Origin: Strigamia acuminata
Lineage: Eukaryota > Arthropoda > Chilopoda > Geophilomorpha > Linotaeniidae
DNA: 64,000 nucleotides
Assembly (NCBI GenBank): GCA_949358305.1
Contig: OX442319.1
Coordinates: forward strand, 12,152,001 to 12,216,000
Direction of reading: 5' to 3'
Made by a program: the position numbers and the translations under genes. Under the pieces are notes generated by a model. The model was not told the origin of the DNA and made no database searches. It worked only from the letters and a program-made list of their open reading frames with translations. Positions 30,902-41,039 of this stretch are shown here, in pieces (position 1 is the first letter of the stretch; every line of letters starts with the position of its first letter).

Positions 30902-31667
30902 TTAATTTGTATGGGTTAATAGATGTCTTCTTAAAGCCCCACTTTGAACACTGGAATAATCGCACAAATGGCACTTGAATGGTTTTTCTCCAGTATGTGT
31001 TAATAGATGACTTCTTAAATTCCCACTTTGATTGCAAGAATGATCACACAAATGGCACTTGAATGGTTTTTCTCCTGTGTGGGTTAATAAATGACTATTT
31101 AAGCTTCCTCTTACACTGCAGGAATAATCACACAAATGGCACTGGAATGGTTTTTCTCCAGTGTGGGTTAATAGATGTCTTCTTAAATCCCCATTTTGAT
31201 TGCAAGAATGATCACACAAATGGCACTTGAATGGTTTTTCTCGTGTGTGGGTTAATAAATGACTATTTAAGCTTCCTCTTACACTGCAGGAATAATCACA
31301 CAAATGGCACTTGAATGGTTTCTCTCCTGTGTGGTTTAATAGATGTGTTTTGAAGGTCCAACTTCGATTACTAGAATAATCACACAAATGGCACTTGAAA
31401 GGTTTTTCGCCTGTATGGGTTAATAGATGTCTTCTTAAATCCCCATTTTGATTGCAAGAATGATCACACAAATGGCACTTGAATGGTTTTTCTCCTGTGT
31501 GAATTCGCATGTGGACAACCATGCATTGCTTTAGTCGAAATGAAAGTGAACATATTCGACATTTGAAAGGCTTTTCACCTGTGGAGCACGTGCTGTTTCA
31601 AAAGCGAATAATATGAACACGAATAATCACACAGATTGCAACTGTAATCCTGACGTTTTGTCGCCAT
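30902..31667 (-). pseudogene. C2H2 zinc-finger gene copy 2, frameshifted in first finger linker
   Basis: The original start (MATKRQDYSCNLC, ATG 31667) is present, but bases are lost in the linker after finger 1 (GTGCTCCACAGGTGAAAAG where the others have ..CATACACACTGGCGAAAAG), shifting the frame. Downstream, an open frame from ATG 31522 to 30902 encodes seven complete fingers with HTGEKPF linkers. A shortened protein from the internal ATG is possible. Two finger pairs within it are duplicated (CDHSCNQNGDLRRH twice; CSVRGSLNSH twice), a sign of internal repeat shuffling. Confidence 0.7.
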
Positions 31668-33091
31668 GTTTTACTTGAAGGAAGTAACAAGTCGAAAGCA
31701 CAGTAACTTAGTCTAAAATTGAAATTATAATAATAATTAATTCAGTTCAAATTCATCTACACGGTGTCTGGATTGTTGGTCCAGAGACCCACTTAAAATA
31801 AAATTCGTGTACCCCCAAAAAAGCAGTCTTGAATTAATTTACAACCTTGTAACTGATTTTAACTTTTTAAGAAAGATTTTGTGAGGTCAGTTTGCTCACC
31901 TGATCAAAAAGAATCTATTCAAACGAGTCCTGGTGGATAAGAATTGCGGTCGAATTCAATTCGTGAGTTAGGCCTAACGTTCGATGCACGATTGCGCCGA
32001 TCTTTTCAAATGGAGGAAAAAAATATCAAAGTAATACCAAAAAATGTAATTCGTGGATTCTCCCCTACCTTTACCAAACGCCCACTACCTATTTTTTAGT
32101 GTTCAGAAGCTTCGACACCTTTCAAACTTCACAGAAATGCATTTAATGTGCACGAACGAAAAAGTGCGATACATCAGAAATCAAACAGACAGCGACAACA
32201 GCGGTTGTCATAGAAACTAATGCTACGGACCAAACATATTACAAAGAACAAAATAACAACTGGTAACGCAAAATAAACAATAAAAAAGAGGTATTTTTGA
32301 ATTCAGCTACTACTGTAATAATGTGTAACTACGTCACGTTGTGATCACCCACTGTTAGAAAGTCTCGTGCTCTCACTTGTTCCAGTTTTCTACAACTCAA
32401 AACAAAATGGCGAGACGTCTACAACTTTAAGTTGTAGAAATGACTTCTATAACTTGACGTCACAACTCTAAGTCCCGCCCCCCATTCTGTCAAAAGCATG
32501 TAAAAATTAATAAAATACATGAAAATGTGGAGAAAAGGACAAGCTTTCATTTAAAAAAAAAGTACATATTTTTAGTTCTAACGGTTCGTGAAATACGAAC
32601 GAAAATGCGTTTCGGTCGCTTCAGTTAAAGTGGAGACAAGATCGTGTCCTTCGTTTCGGCCCAAAATTATCAAGTTTACGTGCAGACAAAAATTTAAAAG
32701 AATATGTGAGATTACTAAACTGGCGTCTGTCTTTCTTTAAAAAAAAAGCAGAGGCTTCTATCTTTAATGGTTCATTAGCTGCAAGTAGAAATGCAAACCC
32801 CTACCTTTCAGTGTGTAAGTTAGCCCTAATCAATTAATGTACCAGCATTATTGCATTATTGCATTATTGTGTCACTGATTTCTACAAAACTAACGAATAA
32901 GTGTGAACAGTCTAATCACACATGTAGAAATTAGACTTTCGAAAAGTCACAACTTCTACATAAGTGGTTCACACTTGAACCACGCATCAAACGGCTTCCA
33001 ATGCAGTGAAGCTGCTTGCAGTGCAGTGCAGTGAAGCTGCTTGCACAGTTGAAATCTTGGAAGAACAATTAAGATTTGCATTCTGTTTCAG
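31668..33091. other. PHGDH upstream copy, then unique insert
   Basis: Up to about 32345 this repeats the DNA upstream of PHGDH. From 32346 to about 32985 it is unique, with several TTCTACAACT/AGTTGTAGAA words in both orientations. 32990-33060 has GCAGTGAAGCTGCTTGCA repeats, like those in PHGDH intron 6. No gene recognised. Confidence 0.5.
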
Positions 33092-33552
33092 GAACCGCCT
33101 CAAAATATCACTCTGGTGCAGCATCCGAAAGTGATCTGCACCTCGCACTTGGGCGCCAATACAAACGAAGCCCAGTTGGAAGTGTCCAAGCTGATGGCAT
33201 TGCAGGTAGTGGATTTTGTAAACCACAGAGGCTTAACAGGAGTGGTCAATGCGCCTGTCAGCAAAGCCATGTCCATTGAGAACCAACCGTGGGTCGAATT
33301 ATCGCGCAGTTTGGGCCAATTACTCGCCGCTTTGATATCCAAAGAAAAGAAACAAGAATTCCAAGTCAACGTTACCGTCTACGGTGGACCAAGTTTGGAT
33401 TTCTTGGCAGAATTGGTGCGTGTGTCCGCACTCACCGGAATTATGGGTTACATACTCAGACAGAAGTGCACCATCATCAATTCAACTCTGCTGGAGTACG
33501 AAAACGATATCAAAGTAAGAGGACAATCGGTGGAACCGGTCCGGGAAATTTA
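33092..33552 (+). pseudogene. Orphan copy of PHGDH exon 7
   Basis: Begins after a preserved acceptor (TTTCAG) and encodes [14 protein letters not shown] through YENDIK, then reads through the donor to a stop at 33552. It matches exon 7 of the complete gene (39006-39428) almost throughout, with the frame open, but has no partner exons. Confidence 0.88.
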
Positions 33553-34127
33553 ATATTTTCATTTCAAATGTGAATAAACTCTCAAGCACTAAATACCGTA
33601 AATCAATTTTCTATTTTAAAAAAAAAACGAATATAAAAAAAAATATGTAAATTTATTCTTTTGATAAAAAAGAAGAAGAAAAAAGGCATCATCTCAGTCC
33701 GTTTGTATCTAGATCTTGAGTCGTGTTTAATTCGGATTTTTAAAAATTTGTTGTCAGAAGTAAACGATTAAATTCTAGAAAAATATTATTACATAAATTG
33801 TCTGCTTTGATTTTTCGTATTCAAATTTATTGATAAATATATTTAACACGTGATAAACAAGAATAAAAACCTGGGATAACTATTTTCACCTAAAAATAGG
33901 TTTTTACCAGGTTTTCCCGTTTACAAAAATGATTTCAGGTTTGATCATTCAGCATAAACACGTTGAAACATGGATCTGAATCAGATTAATGGCCCGTGTG
34001 GTTAGGGAGTTTGAACAAGAAAAGTAGTTTTATTTTGTATAATGTAAGCTTACATGACAATTGAAACGCAACAACAATAAAAGCGGAGATCAACTGTTTT
34101 ATGAATTCTGAACGGAAATGAAAGTTT

Positions 34128-34982
34128 TTAATTTGTATGGGTTAATAGATGTCTTTTTAAATTCCCACTTACAATACAAGAATAATCACACAAATGGCAC
34201 TTGAATGGTTTTTCTCCTGTGTGGGTTAATAAATGTGTTTTTAAATCCCCACTACGAGCTGAAGAATAATCACACAAATGGCACTTGAATGTTTTTTCTC
34301 CAGTATGTGTTAATAGATGTTGCTTTAAATTCCCACTTTGATTGCAAGAATAAGCACACAAATGACACTTGAATGGTTTTTCTCCAGTGTGGGTTAATAG
34401 ATGTTTTCTTAAATTCCCACTTTGATTGCAAGAATAAGCACACAAATGGCACTTGAATGGTTTTTCTCCAGTATGTGTTAATAGATGACTTTTTAAATTC
34501 CCACTTTGATTGCAAGAATAAGCACAGAAATGACACTTAAATGGTTTTTCTCCAGTATGGGTTAATAGATGTTTTTTTAAATGCCCACTATGATTGCAAG
34601 AATAAGCACACAAATGGCACTTGAAAGGTTTTTCTCCAGTGTGGGTTAATAAATGTGTTTTTAGAGTTCCATTTTGATTGCTGCAATAATCACACAAATG
34701 GCACTCGAATGGTTTTCTTCCAGTGTGGGTTAATAGATGTCTTCTGAAATTACTGTGATCATTGCCAGAATAAGCGCAGAGATTGCACTTGTATGCTTTT
34801 TCTCCAGTGTGGATTCGCATGTGGACAATCATGTATTCTTTATGCCGAAAGGAAAGTGAACATATTTGGCATTTGAAAGGCTTTTCACCAGTGTGTATGA
34901 GCATGTGCTGTTCCAAACGTGAATAGCGTGAACCCGAATAGTCACACAAATTGCAACTGTAATCTTGACTCTTTTTCGCCAT
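34128..34982 (-). CDS. C2H2 zinc-finger protein, copy 3 (10 fingers)
   Basis: 284 residues from ATG 34982 (MAKKSQDYSCNLC) with ten consecutive C2H2 fingers, all zinc ligands present, joined by HTGEKPF linkers (one HTGRKPF, one HTGEKTF). Fingers 5-8 are near repeats of each other (CAYSCN.SGNL), pointing to recent internal expansion. Likely a sequence-specific nuclear DNA-binding protein; no effector domain is seen. Fingers 1, 2 and 4 match copy 1 most closely, so the paralogues differ mainly in number and identity of the middle fingers. Confidence 0.88.
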   Translation of the reverse strand: MAKKSQDYSCNLCDYSGSRYSRLEQHMLIHTGEKPFKCQICSLSFRHKEYMIVHMRIHTGEKAYKCNLCAYSGNDHSNFRRHLLTHTGRKPFECHLCDYCSNQNGTLKTHLLTHTGEKPFKCHLCAYSCNHSGHLKKHLLTHTGEKPFKCHFCAYSCNQSGNLKSHLLTHTGEKPFKCHLCAYSCNQSGNLRKHLLTHTGEKPFKCHLCAYSCNQSGNLKQHLLTHTGEKTFKCHLCDYSSARSGDLKTHLLTHTGEKPFKCHLCDYSCIVSGNLKRHLLTHTN

Positions 34983-35116
34983 GTTTTACTTGAAGGAAGT
35001 AACAAGTTGAAAGCACAGTCTGAAATTAAAATTATTATAATAAATAATTCAGTTCAAATTCATATACACGGTGACTGGATTGTTGGTCCAGAGACCTACT
35101 TTAAATTAAATTCGGG

Positions 35117-36172
35117 TATAATTTTACTTTACGGGCCACCTCTCAGATCATCTCCAAAATTTGGTTTTAGGGGTATTCAAGGGTGGGGAATCGAATGGCA
35201 TTGACGGTTTTGGTGGCAAACACAAACGGAAGCGGAAATCAGGAGATTAATAGCTGTAGCTTAACCCTTCCAACCCTAAGATGGGTCATTTTGTGACCCC
35301 ATTTTAAAAAAATCATTATTTTTATGTGAAATAATTTTTTTTTTAATCTGATTTTTGCTGACTATTCCTTTGAAACATCAGTAGACACTATAACACAATT
35401 GAAATTTTTTTAATTTTTCAATTTTATCTGTAATTTGAACCCAAAGATTAACTGGGTCAAAAAAGACCCATCTTAGGAGTCTAAAGGACATAAATCATGA
35501 TCATCAGCAGGCTCCGCTAATGTCAATCATGTCCACCACGTCCATATGGCGTTCACAACATGACGAGTCAATCTGACCCCATTGGCTAGATGTTCAGAAT
35601 TCCCTAAAACCCGGATTTTGCGCATGCGCAGAATCTGGGTCATATAATGCCCATCTTAGGGAGAGATGAGAGGCAAATTCTTTCGGGTTGGAAGGGTTAA
35701 GAAGGGAATCATATGACTCATTGTTAGCGGGAAGAGGGTTGGGGAAGGTCGGGGCGGGGGGGGGTTCAGGGGGGGGGGGCTTGAATAAGGTAGAAAAACG
35801 AGGATTCCGAACCAGGGATGAAATAGACACTTCTTTTAGGTGAGAGGATAATGAAAAAAGGACGAATCGTTGAGTGAAATGAAAAGTTTTTATTACGTGA
35901 AATCAGGTGTAAAACTAATGCAAAAACAAAGATGGTTGCATAACAATGCTGGGGAGAAAATGACTGACTGCTAACAATGAAATTAACATTTTAAAGATGT
36001 GAAAGCAAACATCTGATGTTAATCGCTGGTCATTAAACTGCTGTTTTCTACTTCCGTTTTCGTTTGCCCCCAAAACCTGTCAACGCCATTCGTTTTCCCA
36101 CCCTTGGTTACCCGTAAAACCAAATTTTTGAAATGATTTGAGAGGTGGCCCGACGTAAAGTAAAATTGGGTA
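35117..36172. mobile_element. TIR element, about 1.05 kb, hosting a nested piggyBac-type MITE
   Basis: Long inverted ends of about 110 bp: TACTTTACGGGCCACCTCTC at the left and its inverse GAGAGGTGGCCCGACGTAAAGTA at the right, with further inner matches (ACGAATGGC.TTGAC; CAAGGGTGGG). No transposase. It interrupts the sequence shared by units A-C. Superfamily not determined. Confidence 0.8.
35261..35700. mobile_element. piggyBac-type MITE with TTAA target duplication
   Basis: TTAA at 35261-35264 is followed by CCCTTCCAACCCTAAGATGG; the other end reads GGGTTGGAAGGG followed by TTAA at 35697-35700. The inner CCATCTTAGG motifs are repeated inverted. TTAA duplication and CCC..GGG ends are characteristic of piggyBac elements. 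432 bp without an ORF. Confidence 0.88.
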
Positions 36173-36876
36173 AAACTACACTTTACGAATTTTCATTGTT
36201 GGGAGCGCTGGCGAATAAAAATTCGTGTACCCCAAAAAAAGCAGTCTTGAATTAATTTACGAGCTTGTAACTGATTTTAACGTTTTAAAAAAGATTTTGT
36301 GAGGTCAGTTGGCTCACCTGATCAAAAGGAATCTCCTCAAACGAGTCCTGGTGGACAAAAATCGTGGTCGAATTCAATTCGTGAGTTAGGCCTAACGTTC
36401 GATGCACGATTGCGCCGATCTTTTCAAATGGAGGAAAAAATATCAAATTAATACCAAAAAATGTAATTCGTGGATTCTCCCCTACCTTTACCAAACGTCC
36501 GCTACCTATTTTTTAGTTTTCAGAAGCTTCGACACCTTTCAAACTTCACAGAAATGCATTTAATGTGCACGAACGAAAAAGTGCGATACATCAGAAATCA
36601 AACAGACAGCGATAACAGCGGTTGTCATAGAAACTAATGCTACGGACCAATCACATTACAAAGAACAAAATAACAACTGGTAACGCAAAATAAACAATAA
36701 AAAGAGGTATTTTTCAATGCAGCTACTACTGTAATAATGTGTAACTACATCACGTGGTGATCATTGTTGCAAGTCCGTGTTTAGTGAAGAATGCAACTTC
36801 GTGCACAAGACACCACCATTTTGTTTGAGGAGAAAGAGAGGAGATATTCACATTCCGAGAGCGAGAAAAACGAATT
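35701..36876. other. Outer half of host element and PHGDH upstream region
   Basis: Includes a G-rich stretch (35750-35782). From about 36180 the DNA matches units A and B upstream of PHGDH. On the minus strand 36318-36419 is the exon-like 34-codon frame also seen at 27795-27896. No promoter element is certain. Confidence 0.45.
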
Positions 36877-39800
36877 ATGAGTTTCAACAAGAGCGGAAAA
36901 CAAATGCGAGTCCTCATTACAGACCCAGTAGCGACATGCTGCGTGGACATTTTGAAAGAAAACAAGATCGACGTCGTGTACAAACCCAAACTAGCACTCG
37001 AAGAGATTCTCAAAGACATCCCAGTATACAATAAATCGAGATTTAAACATCCAAAACATCTTCAACTTCTTTGTTTTTTAGGAATTTGAAATTCTAATTG
37101 TACGTTCCGGCACCAAAGTGACCAAAGAAGTGATAAATGTCGCCAGTAAATTGATTCTCATTGGCCGAGCTGGAACGGGCGTGGACAACGTCGACTTGGA
37201 TTGTGCAACTCGAAAGGGCATTTACGTCATGAAGTATTAATAATTAAAATATATATATATAAAAATATTAAATTAAATTATTAGTGTGCCGGGTGGGAAT
37301 ACAATCAGTGCAGCTGAGCACGCATGCGCGTTGATGATGGCGTTGTCGAGGTAAATTCGTGCGAATTGATCGAGTTTTTGTCGTTTAATTTGATGTGTTT
37401 GTAGAGACATACCTCAGGCTTGTTCGTCGGTGAAATCGTGCAAGTGGGAACGCGGGGGTTTCTTGGGGAGTGAGATGCAGGGCAAAACGTTGGCGGTCGT
37501 TGGTCTAGGACGTGTCGGACGCGAAGTTGCGTTTCGCATGCAAGCTTTTGGAATGAAAGTGAAATTTGAGTGTTTTTGTTTGGCGAATAAAGTTGTTTAG
37601 TCGAGTGGTTTGTTCATTTTGTAGACGATCGGCTACGATCCCATAGTGACGGTCGAATCTGCGAAGAAAATCGGGCTCGATCTGTTGAGTTTGAATGAAC
37701 TTTGGCCGTTGGCTGATTACATTACGTTGCACGTGCCATTGGACGCACAGACTAAACGTGGGTGTCAGGATAACGATAAATTTTTTTTATGATAGTGTTT
37801 TTTTTATTTTAATTTTAGATTTAATTAACGATGATGTTTTTGAAAAATGTCGGCAAGGGGTGCGGATCGTTAACGTTGCACGAGGTGGAATTATTGAGGA
37901 AGCGGCGTTACTAAGAGCACTGCAGTCAAACAAGTGCGGAGGAGCAGCTCTAGATGTGTTTGCCGAAGTAAAAAATCGGACATAATAAAGTGACTAGCAC
38001 TGCAGTGAAGCGACTTGCACTGCAGTGAAGCAACTTGCACTGCAGTGAAGTGACTTTCAGTGCAGTGCAGTGCAGTGAAGTGAAGTGACTTTCAGTGCAG
38101 TGCAGTGCAGTGAAGTGACTTGCAGTGCAGTGCAGTGAAGTTACTTGCAGTGAAGTTACTTGCAGTGAAGTTACTTTTAGTCAGTGTTGTGCGCGGTCGG
38201 CGGTCCCGGACCGGGACCGGGACCGCGTTCCTTTTGCGGCAGGTACGTACCGGGACCGCAGTACTTTTAAAAGGCCGGTACAGTACCGCGGACCGGGACC
38301 GCGCTCCTTTTAAAATTCCGTGGACCGTGGTCCGCGAGAAAACACGAGATTCTCTTTTTTTTCTTTTTTTGAGCATTTTTGAGAATTTTGTGCCATTTTT
38401 CTAGTCTTTTTGAGGATTTTGTGCCGTTTTTCGAGTCTGTTTTAGCATTTTGTTGCGTTTTTCGAGTATTTTGAGCCGTTTTTCGAGTCTTTTTGAAGAT
38501 TTTGTGCCGTTTTTCGAGTCTTTTTGAGCATTTTGTGACATTTTTCGAGTCTTTTTTTAGCATTTTGTGCCGTTTTTCGAGTATTTTGAGCATTTTGTGC
38601 CGTTTTTCGAGTCTTTTTGAGCATTTTGTGCCGTTTTTCGAGTCTTTTTGAGCATTTTGTGCCGTAGATTCTCGTATTTTGCGGTATATCTCGCGATCCA
38701 CGAGAAAACACGAGATCTCGTGTTTTCTCGTGGACCGCGAGATGTAACGCAAAAACGCGGTACTGCTCGAGGGAACGCGTACCGGGACCGCGGTTCTTTT
38801 TAGCTGCCGGAACAGTACCGCGGACCGCGCACAACACTGCTTTTAGTGCAGTGCAGTGCAGTGAAGCTACTTGCACTGCAGTGCAGTGCAGAGAAGTTAC
38901 TTTCAGTGCAGTGCAGTGCAGTGAAGCTACTTGCAGTGCAATGTAGTGGAGATACTTGCACAGTTGAAATCTTGAAGAACAATTAAGATTTGCATTCTTT
39001 TTCAGGAACCACCTCAAAATTTCACTCTGGTGCAGCATCCGAAAGTGATCTGCACCCCGCACTTGGGCGCCAATACAAACGAAGCCCAGTTGGAAGTGTC
39101 CAAGCTGATGGCATTGCAGATAGTTGATTTTGTAAACCACAGAGGCTTAACAGGAGTGGTCAATGCACCTGTCAGCAAAGCCATGTCCATTGAGAACCAA
39201 CCGTGGGTCGAACTATCGCGCAGTTTAGGCCAATTACTCGCCGCTTTGATATCCAAAGAAAAGAAACAAGAATTCCAAGTCAACGTTACCGTCTACGGCG
39301 GACCAAGTTTGGATTTCTTGGCAGAATTGGTGCGTGTGTCCGCACTCACCGGAATTATGGGTTACATACTCAGACAGAAGTGCACCATTATCAATTCAAC
39401 TCTGCTGGCGTACGAAAACAATATCAAAGTAAGAGGACAATCGGTGGAACCGGTCCGGGAAATTTAATATTTTTTTATGTATTTAGATCGCAGTTGATGT
39501 GACTCCGACTGCACCGTCGCATCTGGCGTTTGACGAGGGGATTATAATGGGGGTGAATGAACCGGATTGTACGGAATCCCTGGTGGGATTTATTCGACAG
39601 AGACACGCTGTTCTTCATTCCATCAACAACTCTGTGTTTGAGAGCCCGGTGCCACTGAGCCATCGATTGCTGATTTACAGCAAAGTAAAGACGCCGGATC
39701 TTGTTCAAGTTATGAGTATGTGGTGGAATTTTATGGAAAAAAAATTTGTTTTTGTTGTTGGGGAATTTAATTGACTGTGGGATTAATTCTAGACGGGCTT

Positions 39801-39941
39801 ATGAAGAGTAATGTTGTGGTGAATGCAATGTATTGTTCTAAGCCGAACAACGAGTGGTTTGTGGTGAGTACGTCGACCGAGAAGAAAAGTAATTTGATCG
39901 ACGGAGTCAAGCCGTCCATAGACGAATTATTAGTTGCATGA
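36877..39941 (+). CDS. PHGDH: D-3-phosphoglycerate dehydrogenase
   Basis: Nine exons with GT-AG borders and matching phases: 36877-37023, 37082-37233, 37285-37350, 37405-37558, 37625-37757, 37819-37967, 39006-39428, 39487-39715, 39793-39941. The product is 533 residues, the same as human PHGDH. It oxidises 3-phosphoglycerate with NAD+, the first step of serine synthesis in the cytosol. Visible motifs: [12 protein letters not shown], the nucleotide-binding loop [10 protein letters not shown] with D of TIGYDP, the catalytic region [10 protein letters not shown], and [11 protein letters not shown] with the catalytic His. The C-terminal half (exons 7-9) is the intervening and regulatory part and is less conserved. 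Intron 6 (about 1 kb) is swollen by GCAGTGAAG repeats and a hAT-type MITE; the other introns are 50-80 bp. Fragments of this gene lie at 28353 and 33092. Confidence 0.94.
37990..38173. repeat. GCAGTGAAG-type tandem repeat in PHGDH intron 6 (5' part)
   Basis: Irregular repeats of TGCAGTGAAGTGACTTGCAG and shorter pieces. The series resumes after the hAT-type insertion (38848-38960), so the element landed inside the array. Confidence 0.88.
38182..38839. mobile_element. hAT-type MITE with internal tandem array, in PHGDH intron 6
   Basis: Ends CAGTGTTGTGCGCGGTC and GACCGCGCACAACACTG are perfect inverted repeats, flanked by the 8-bp direct repeat CTTTTAGT (38174-38181 and 38840-38847), as expected for hAT elements. 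GGACCGGGACCGCG segments are subterminal. The middle (about 38392-38667) is a tandem array of GTGCCGTTTTTCGAGTC-type units and a short perfect hairpin (CGAGAAAACACGAGATCTCG). No transposase. Confidence 0.92.
38848..38960. repeat. GCAGTGAAG-type tandem repeat (3' part)
   Basis: Continuation of the array at 37990-38173 beyond the hAT-type element. A related short array lies before the orphan exon 7 at 32995-33060. Confidence 0.85.
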
Positions 39942-40085
39942 ATGTAGAATGAATACTTGTTTAATTTGGAATAAATTAAGTTGAGATTGTTTTTTTGTGT
40001 CGATGTGTCGATATTTGTTTTGTTACGTCACTCGAACGTCAATGACCGTTCGGTGCAAACGTCTAAAGAACGTGCACTAGAAATG

Positions 40086-40096
40086 TATATAAAAGC
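40086..40096 (+). promoter_or_regulatory. Probable TATA box of the PABPN1-like gene
   Basis: TATATAAAAGC lies 60 bp before the preferred ATG at 40146. A start of transcription about 30 bp downstream (ATCTCATTT near 40112-40120) would exclude the in-frame ATG at 40083, which supports 40146 as the translation start. Confidence 0.55.
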
Positions 40097-40145
40097 ATCG
40101 AGATCGCCACAAATCTCATTTATTGAACCAATTTCGAGCGACATC

Positions 40146-40799
40146 ATGTGCGACGAAATCGATAATAGTTTGGAGTTGGACTACGAATACAATCCGATTC
40201 TCGACAAGTCCGAGATCAAAGAGGAAGTAGACGTGAAAAACACTACAAAAATCGTTGCAAATACGCCAAAAATCGTTAAAAATACGCCAAAAACTGTCGA
40301 AAATCCTAAAATCGTTGATAATACTCCGAAAATCATTGAAGAAACTCCGAAAATCGTTGCACACGTCACGGAGCTGTCAGAACTCGATCAGTTAAAGCAA
40401 ATGCAGACTGTACTCAAGTCGACATTTGTGCCGAAAAGCGAATCCAAGAGGGATATGGTATTGCGTTTGCTAAAAGCCAAACTGGAGTGCGATGCCCGTT
40501 CCGTGTATGTCGGGAATGTGGACTACAAAGTCACGGCCCAGGAGCTCAAACATCATTTTCGAGGCTGTGGGGGTATAAAAAGAGTGACCATATTGTCCGA
40601 CAGGTATTCTGGACGACCAAAGGGCTTTGGGTACGTCGAATTTGACGATAAAGATTCGGTCCAACTGGCTGTGACGCTCAACCTGTCGCTTTTAAACAAA
40701 AGGCAAATTAAGGTCAATCCGAAGCGAACAAATCGACCTGGGATGACCACAGTAAAAAATAACTACAAATGGGTGTCCCCGACTTATTACAAGCGTTAA
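40146..40799 (+). CDS. PABPN1-like nuclear poly(A)-binding protein (single RRM)
   Basis: 217 residues, intronless. Residues 1-30 are acidic, about 32-75 carry a degenerate repeat (TPKIV/NTPKI), about 80-110 form a predicted helix (ELDQLKQMQTVL), and one RRM follows (about 121-200) with RNP2 VYVGNV and RNP1 KGFGYVEF, then KVNPKRTNRPGM. This order and wording match PABPN1 and embryonic PABP2, which bind poly(A) tails and stimulate polyadenylation. The Arg-rich C-terminal tail of PABPN1 is replaced by a short KNNYKWVSPTYYKR end. Lack of introns and the short tail suggest a retrogene-derived variant. Start chosen from the TATA box position; the frame is open upstream. Confidence 0.85.
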   Translation: MCDEIDNSLELDYEYNPILDKSEIKEEVDVKNTTKIVANTPKIVKNTPKTVENPKIVDNTPKIIEETPKIVAHVTELSELDQLKQMQTVLKSTFVPKSESKRDMVLRLLKAKLECDARSVYVGNVDYKVTAQELKHHFRGCGGIKRVTILSDRYSGRPKGFGYVEFDDKDSVQLAVTLNLSLLNKRQIKVNPKRTNRPGMTTVKNNYKWVSPTYYKR

Positions 40800-41039
40800 A
40801 AAATGTAATGTTAACTATTATTATCTTAAAAATTTAAAAAAAAAAAATTTTGTTCCCTATGATCACTAACAAGAAGTAAAATCTCCATGGAAACCGACTA
40901 ACCAATTCTGCCTCTCTCCTCCAAGATGGACGGCGACGAATAATAATTATGAAAATGTGAAATTTGATAAATAATGACGTCCTGCTGTTGACAAAACCAA
41001 TGAAAATAAATTCGGAAAACTCACCAAAAGCAAAATTCA

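Larger units (their letters stand above)
29710..32345. repeat. Segmental duplication unit B (TPPP exon 4, zinc-finger gene 2, PHGDH upstream)
   Basis: Second copy of the block. It has gained a MITE-like insertion (30428-30790), its zinc-finger gene is frameshifted in the first linker, and its PHGDH upstream region breaks off near 32345. Confidence 0.8.
33565..36960. repeat. Segmental duplication unit C (TPPP 3' UTR, zinc-finger gene 3, PHGDH)
   Basis: Begins inside the TPPP 3' UTR (CTCAAGCACTAAATACCG), fused directly to the orphan PHGDH exon 7. It leads into the only complete PHGDH gene and was enlarged by a nested pair of elements (35117-36172). Confidence 0.8.
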
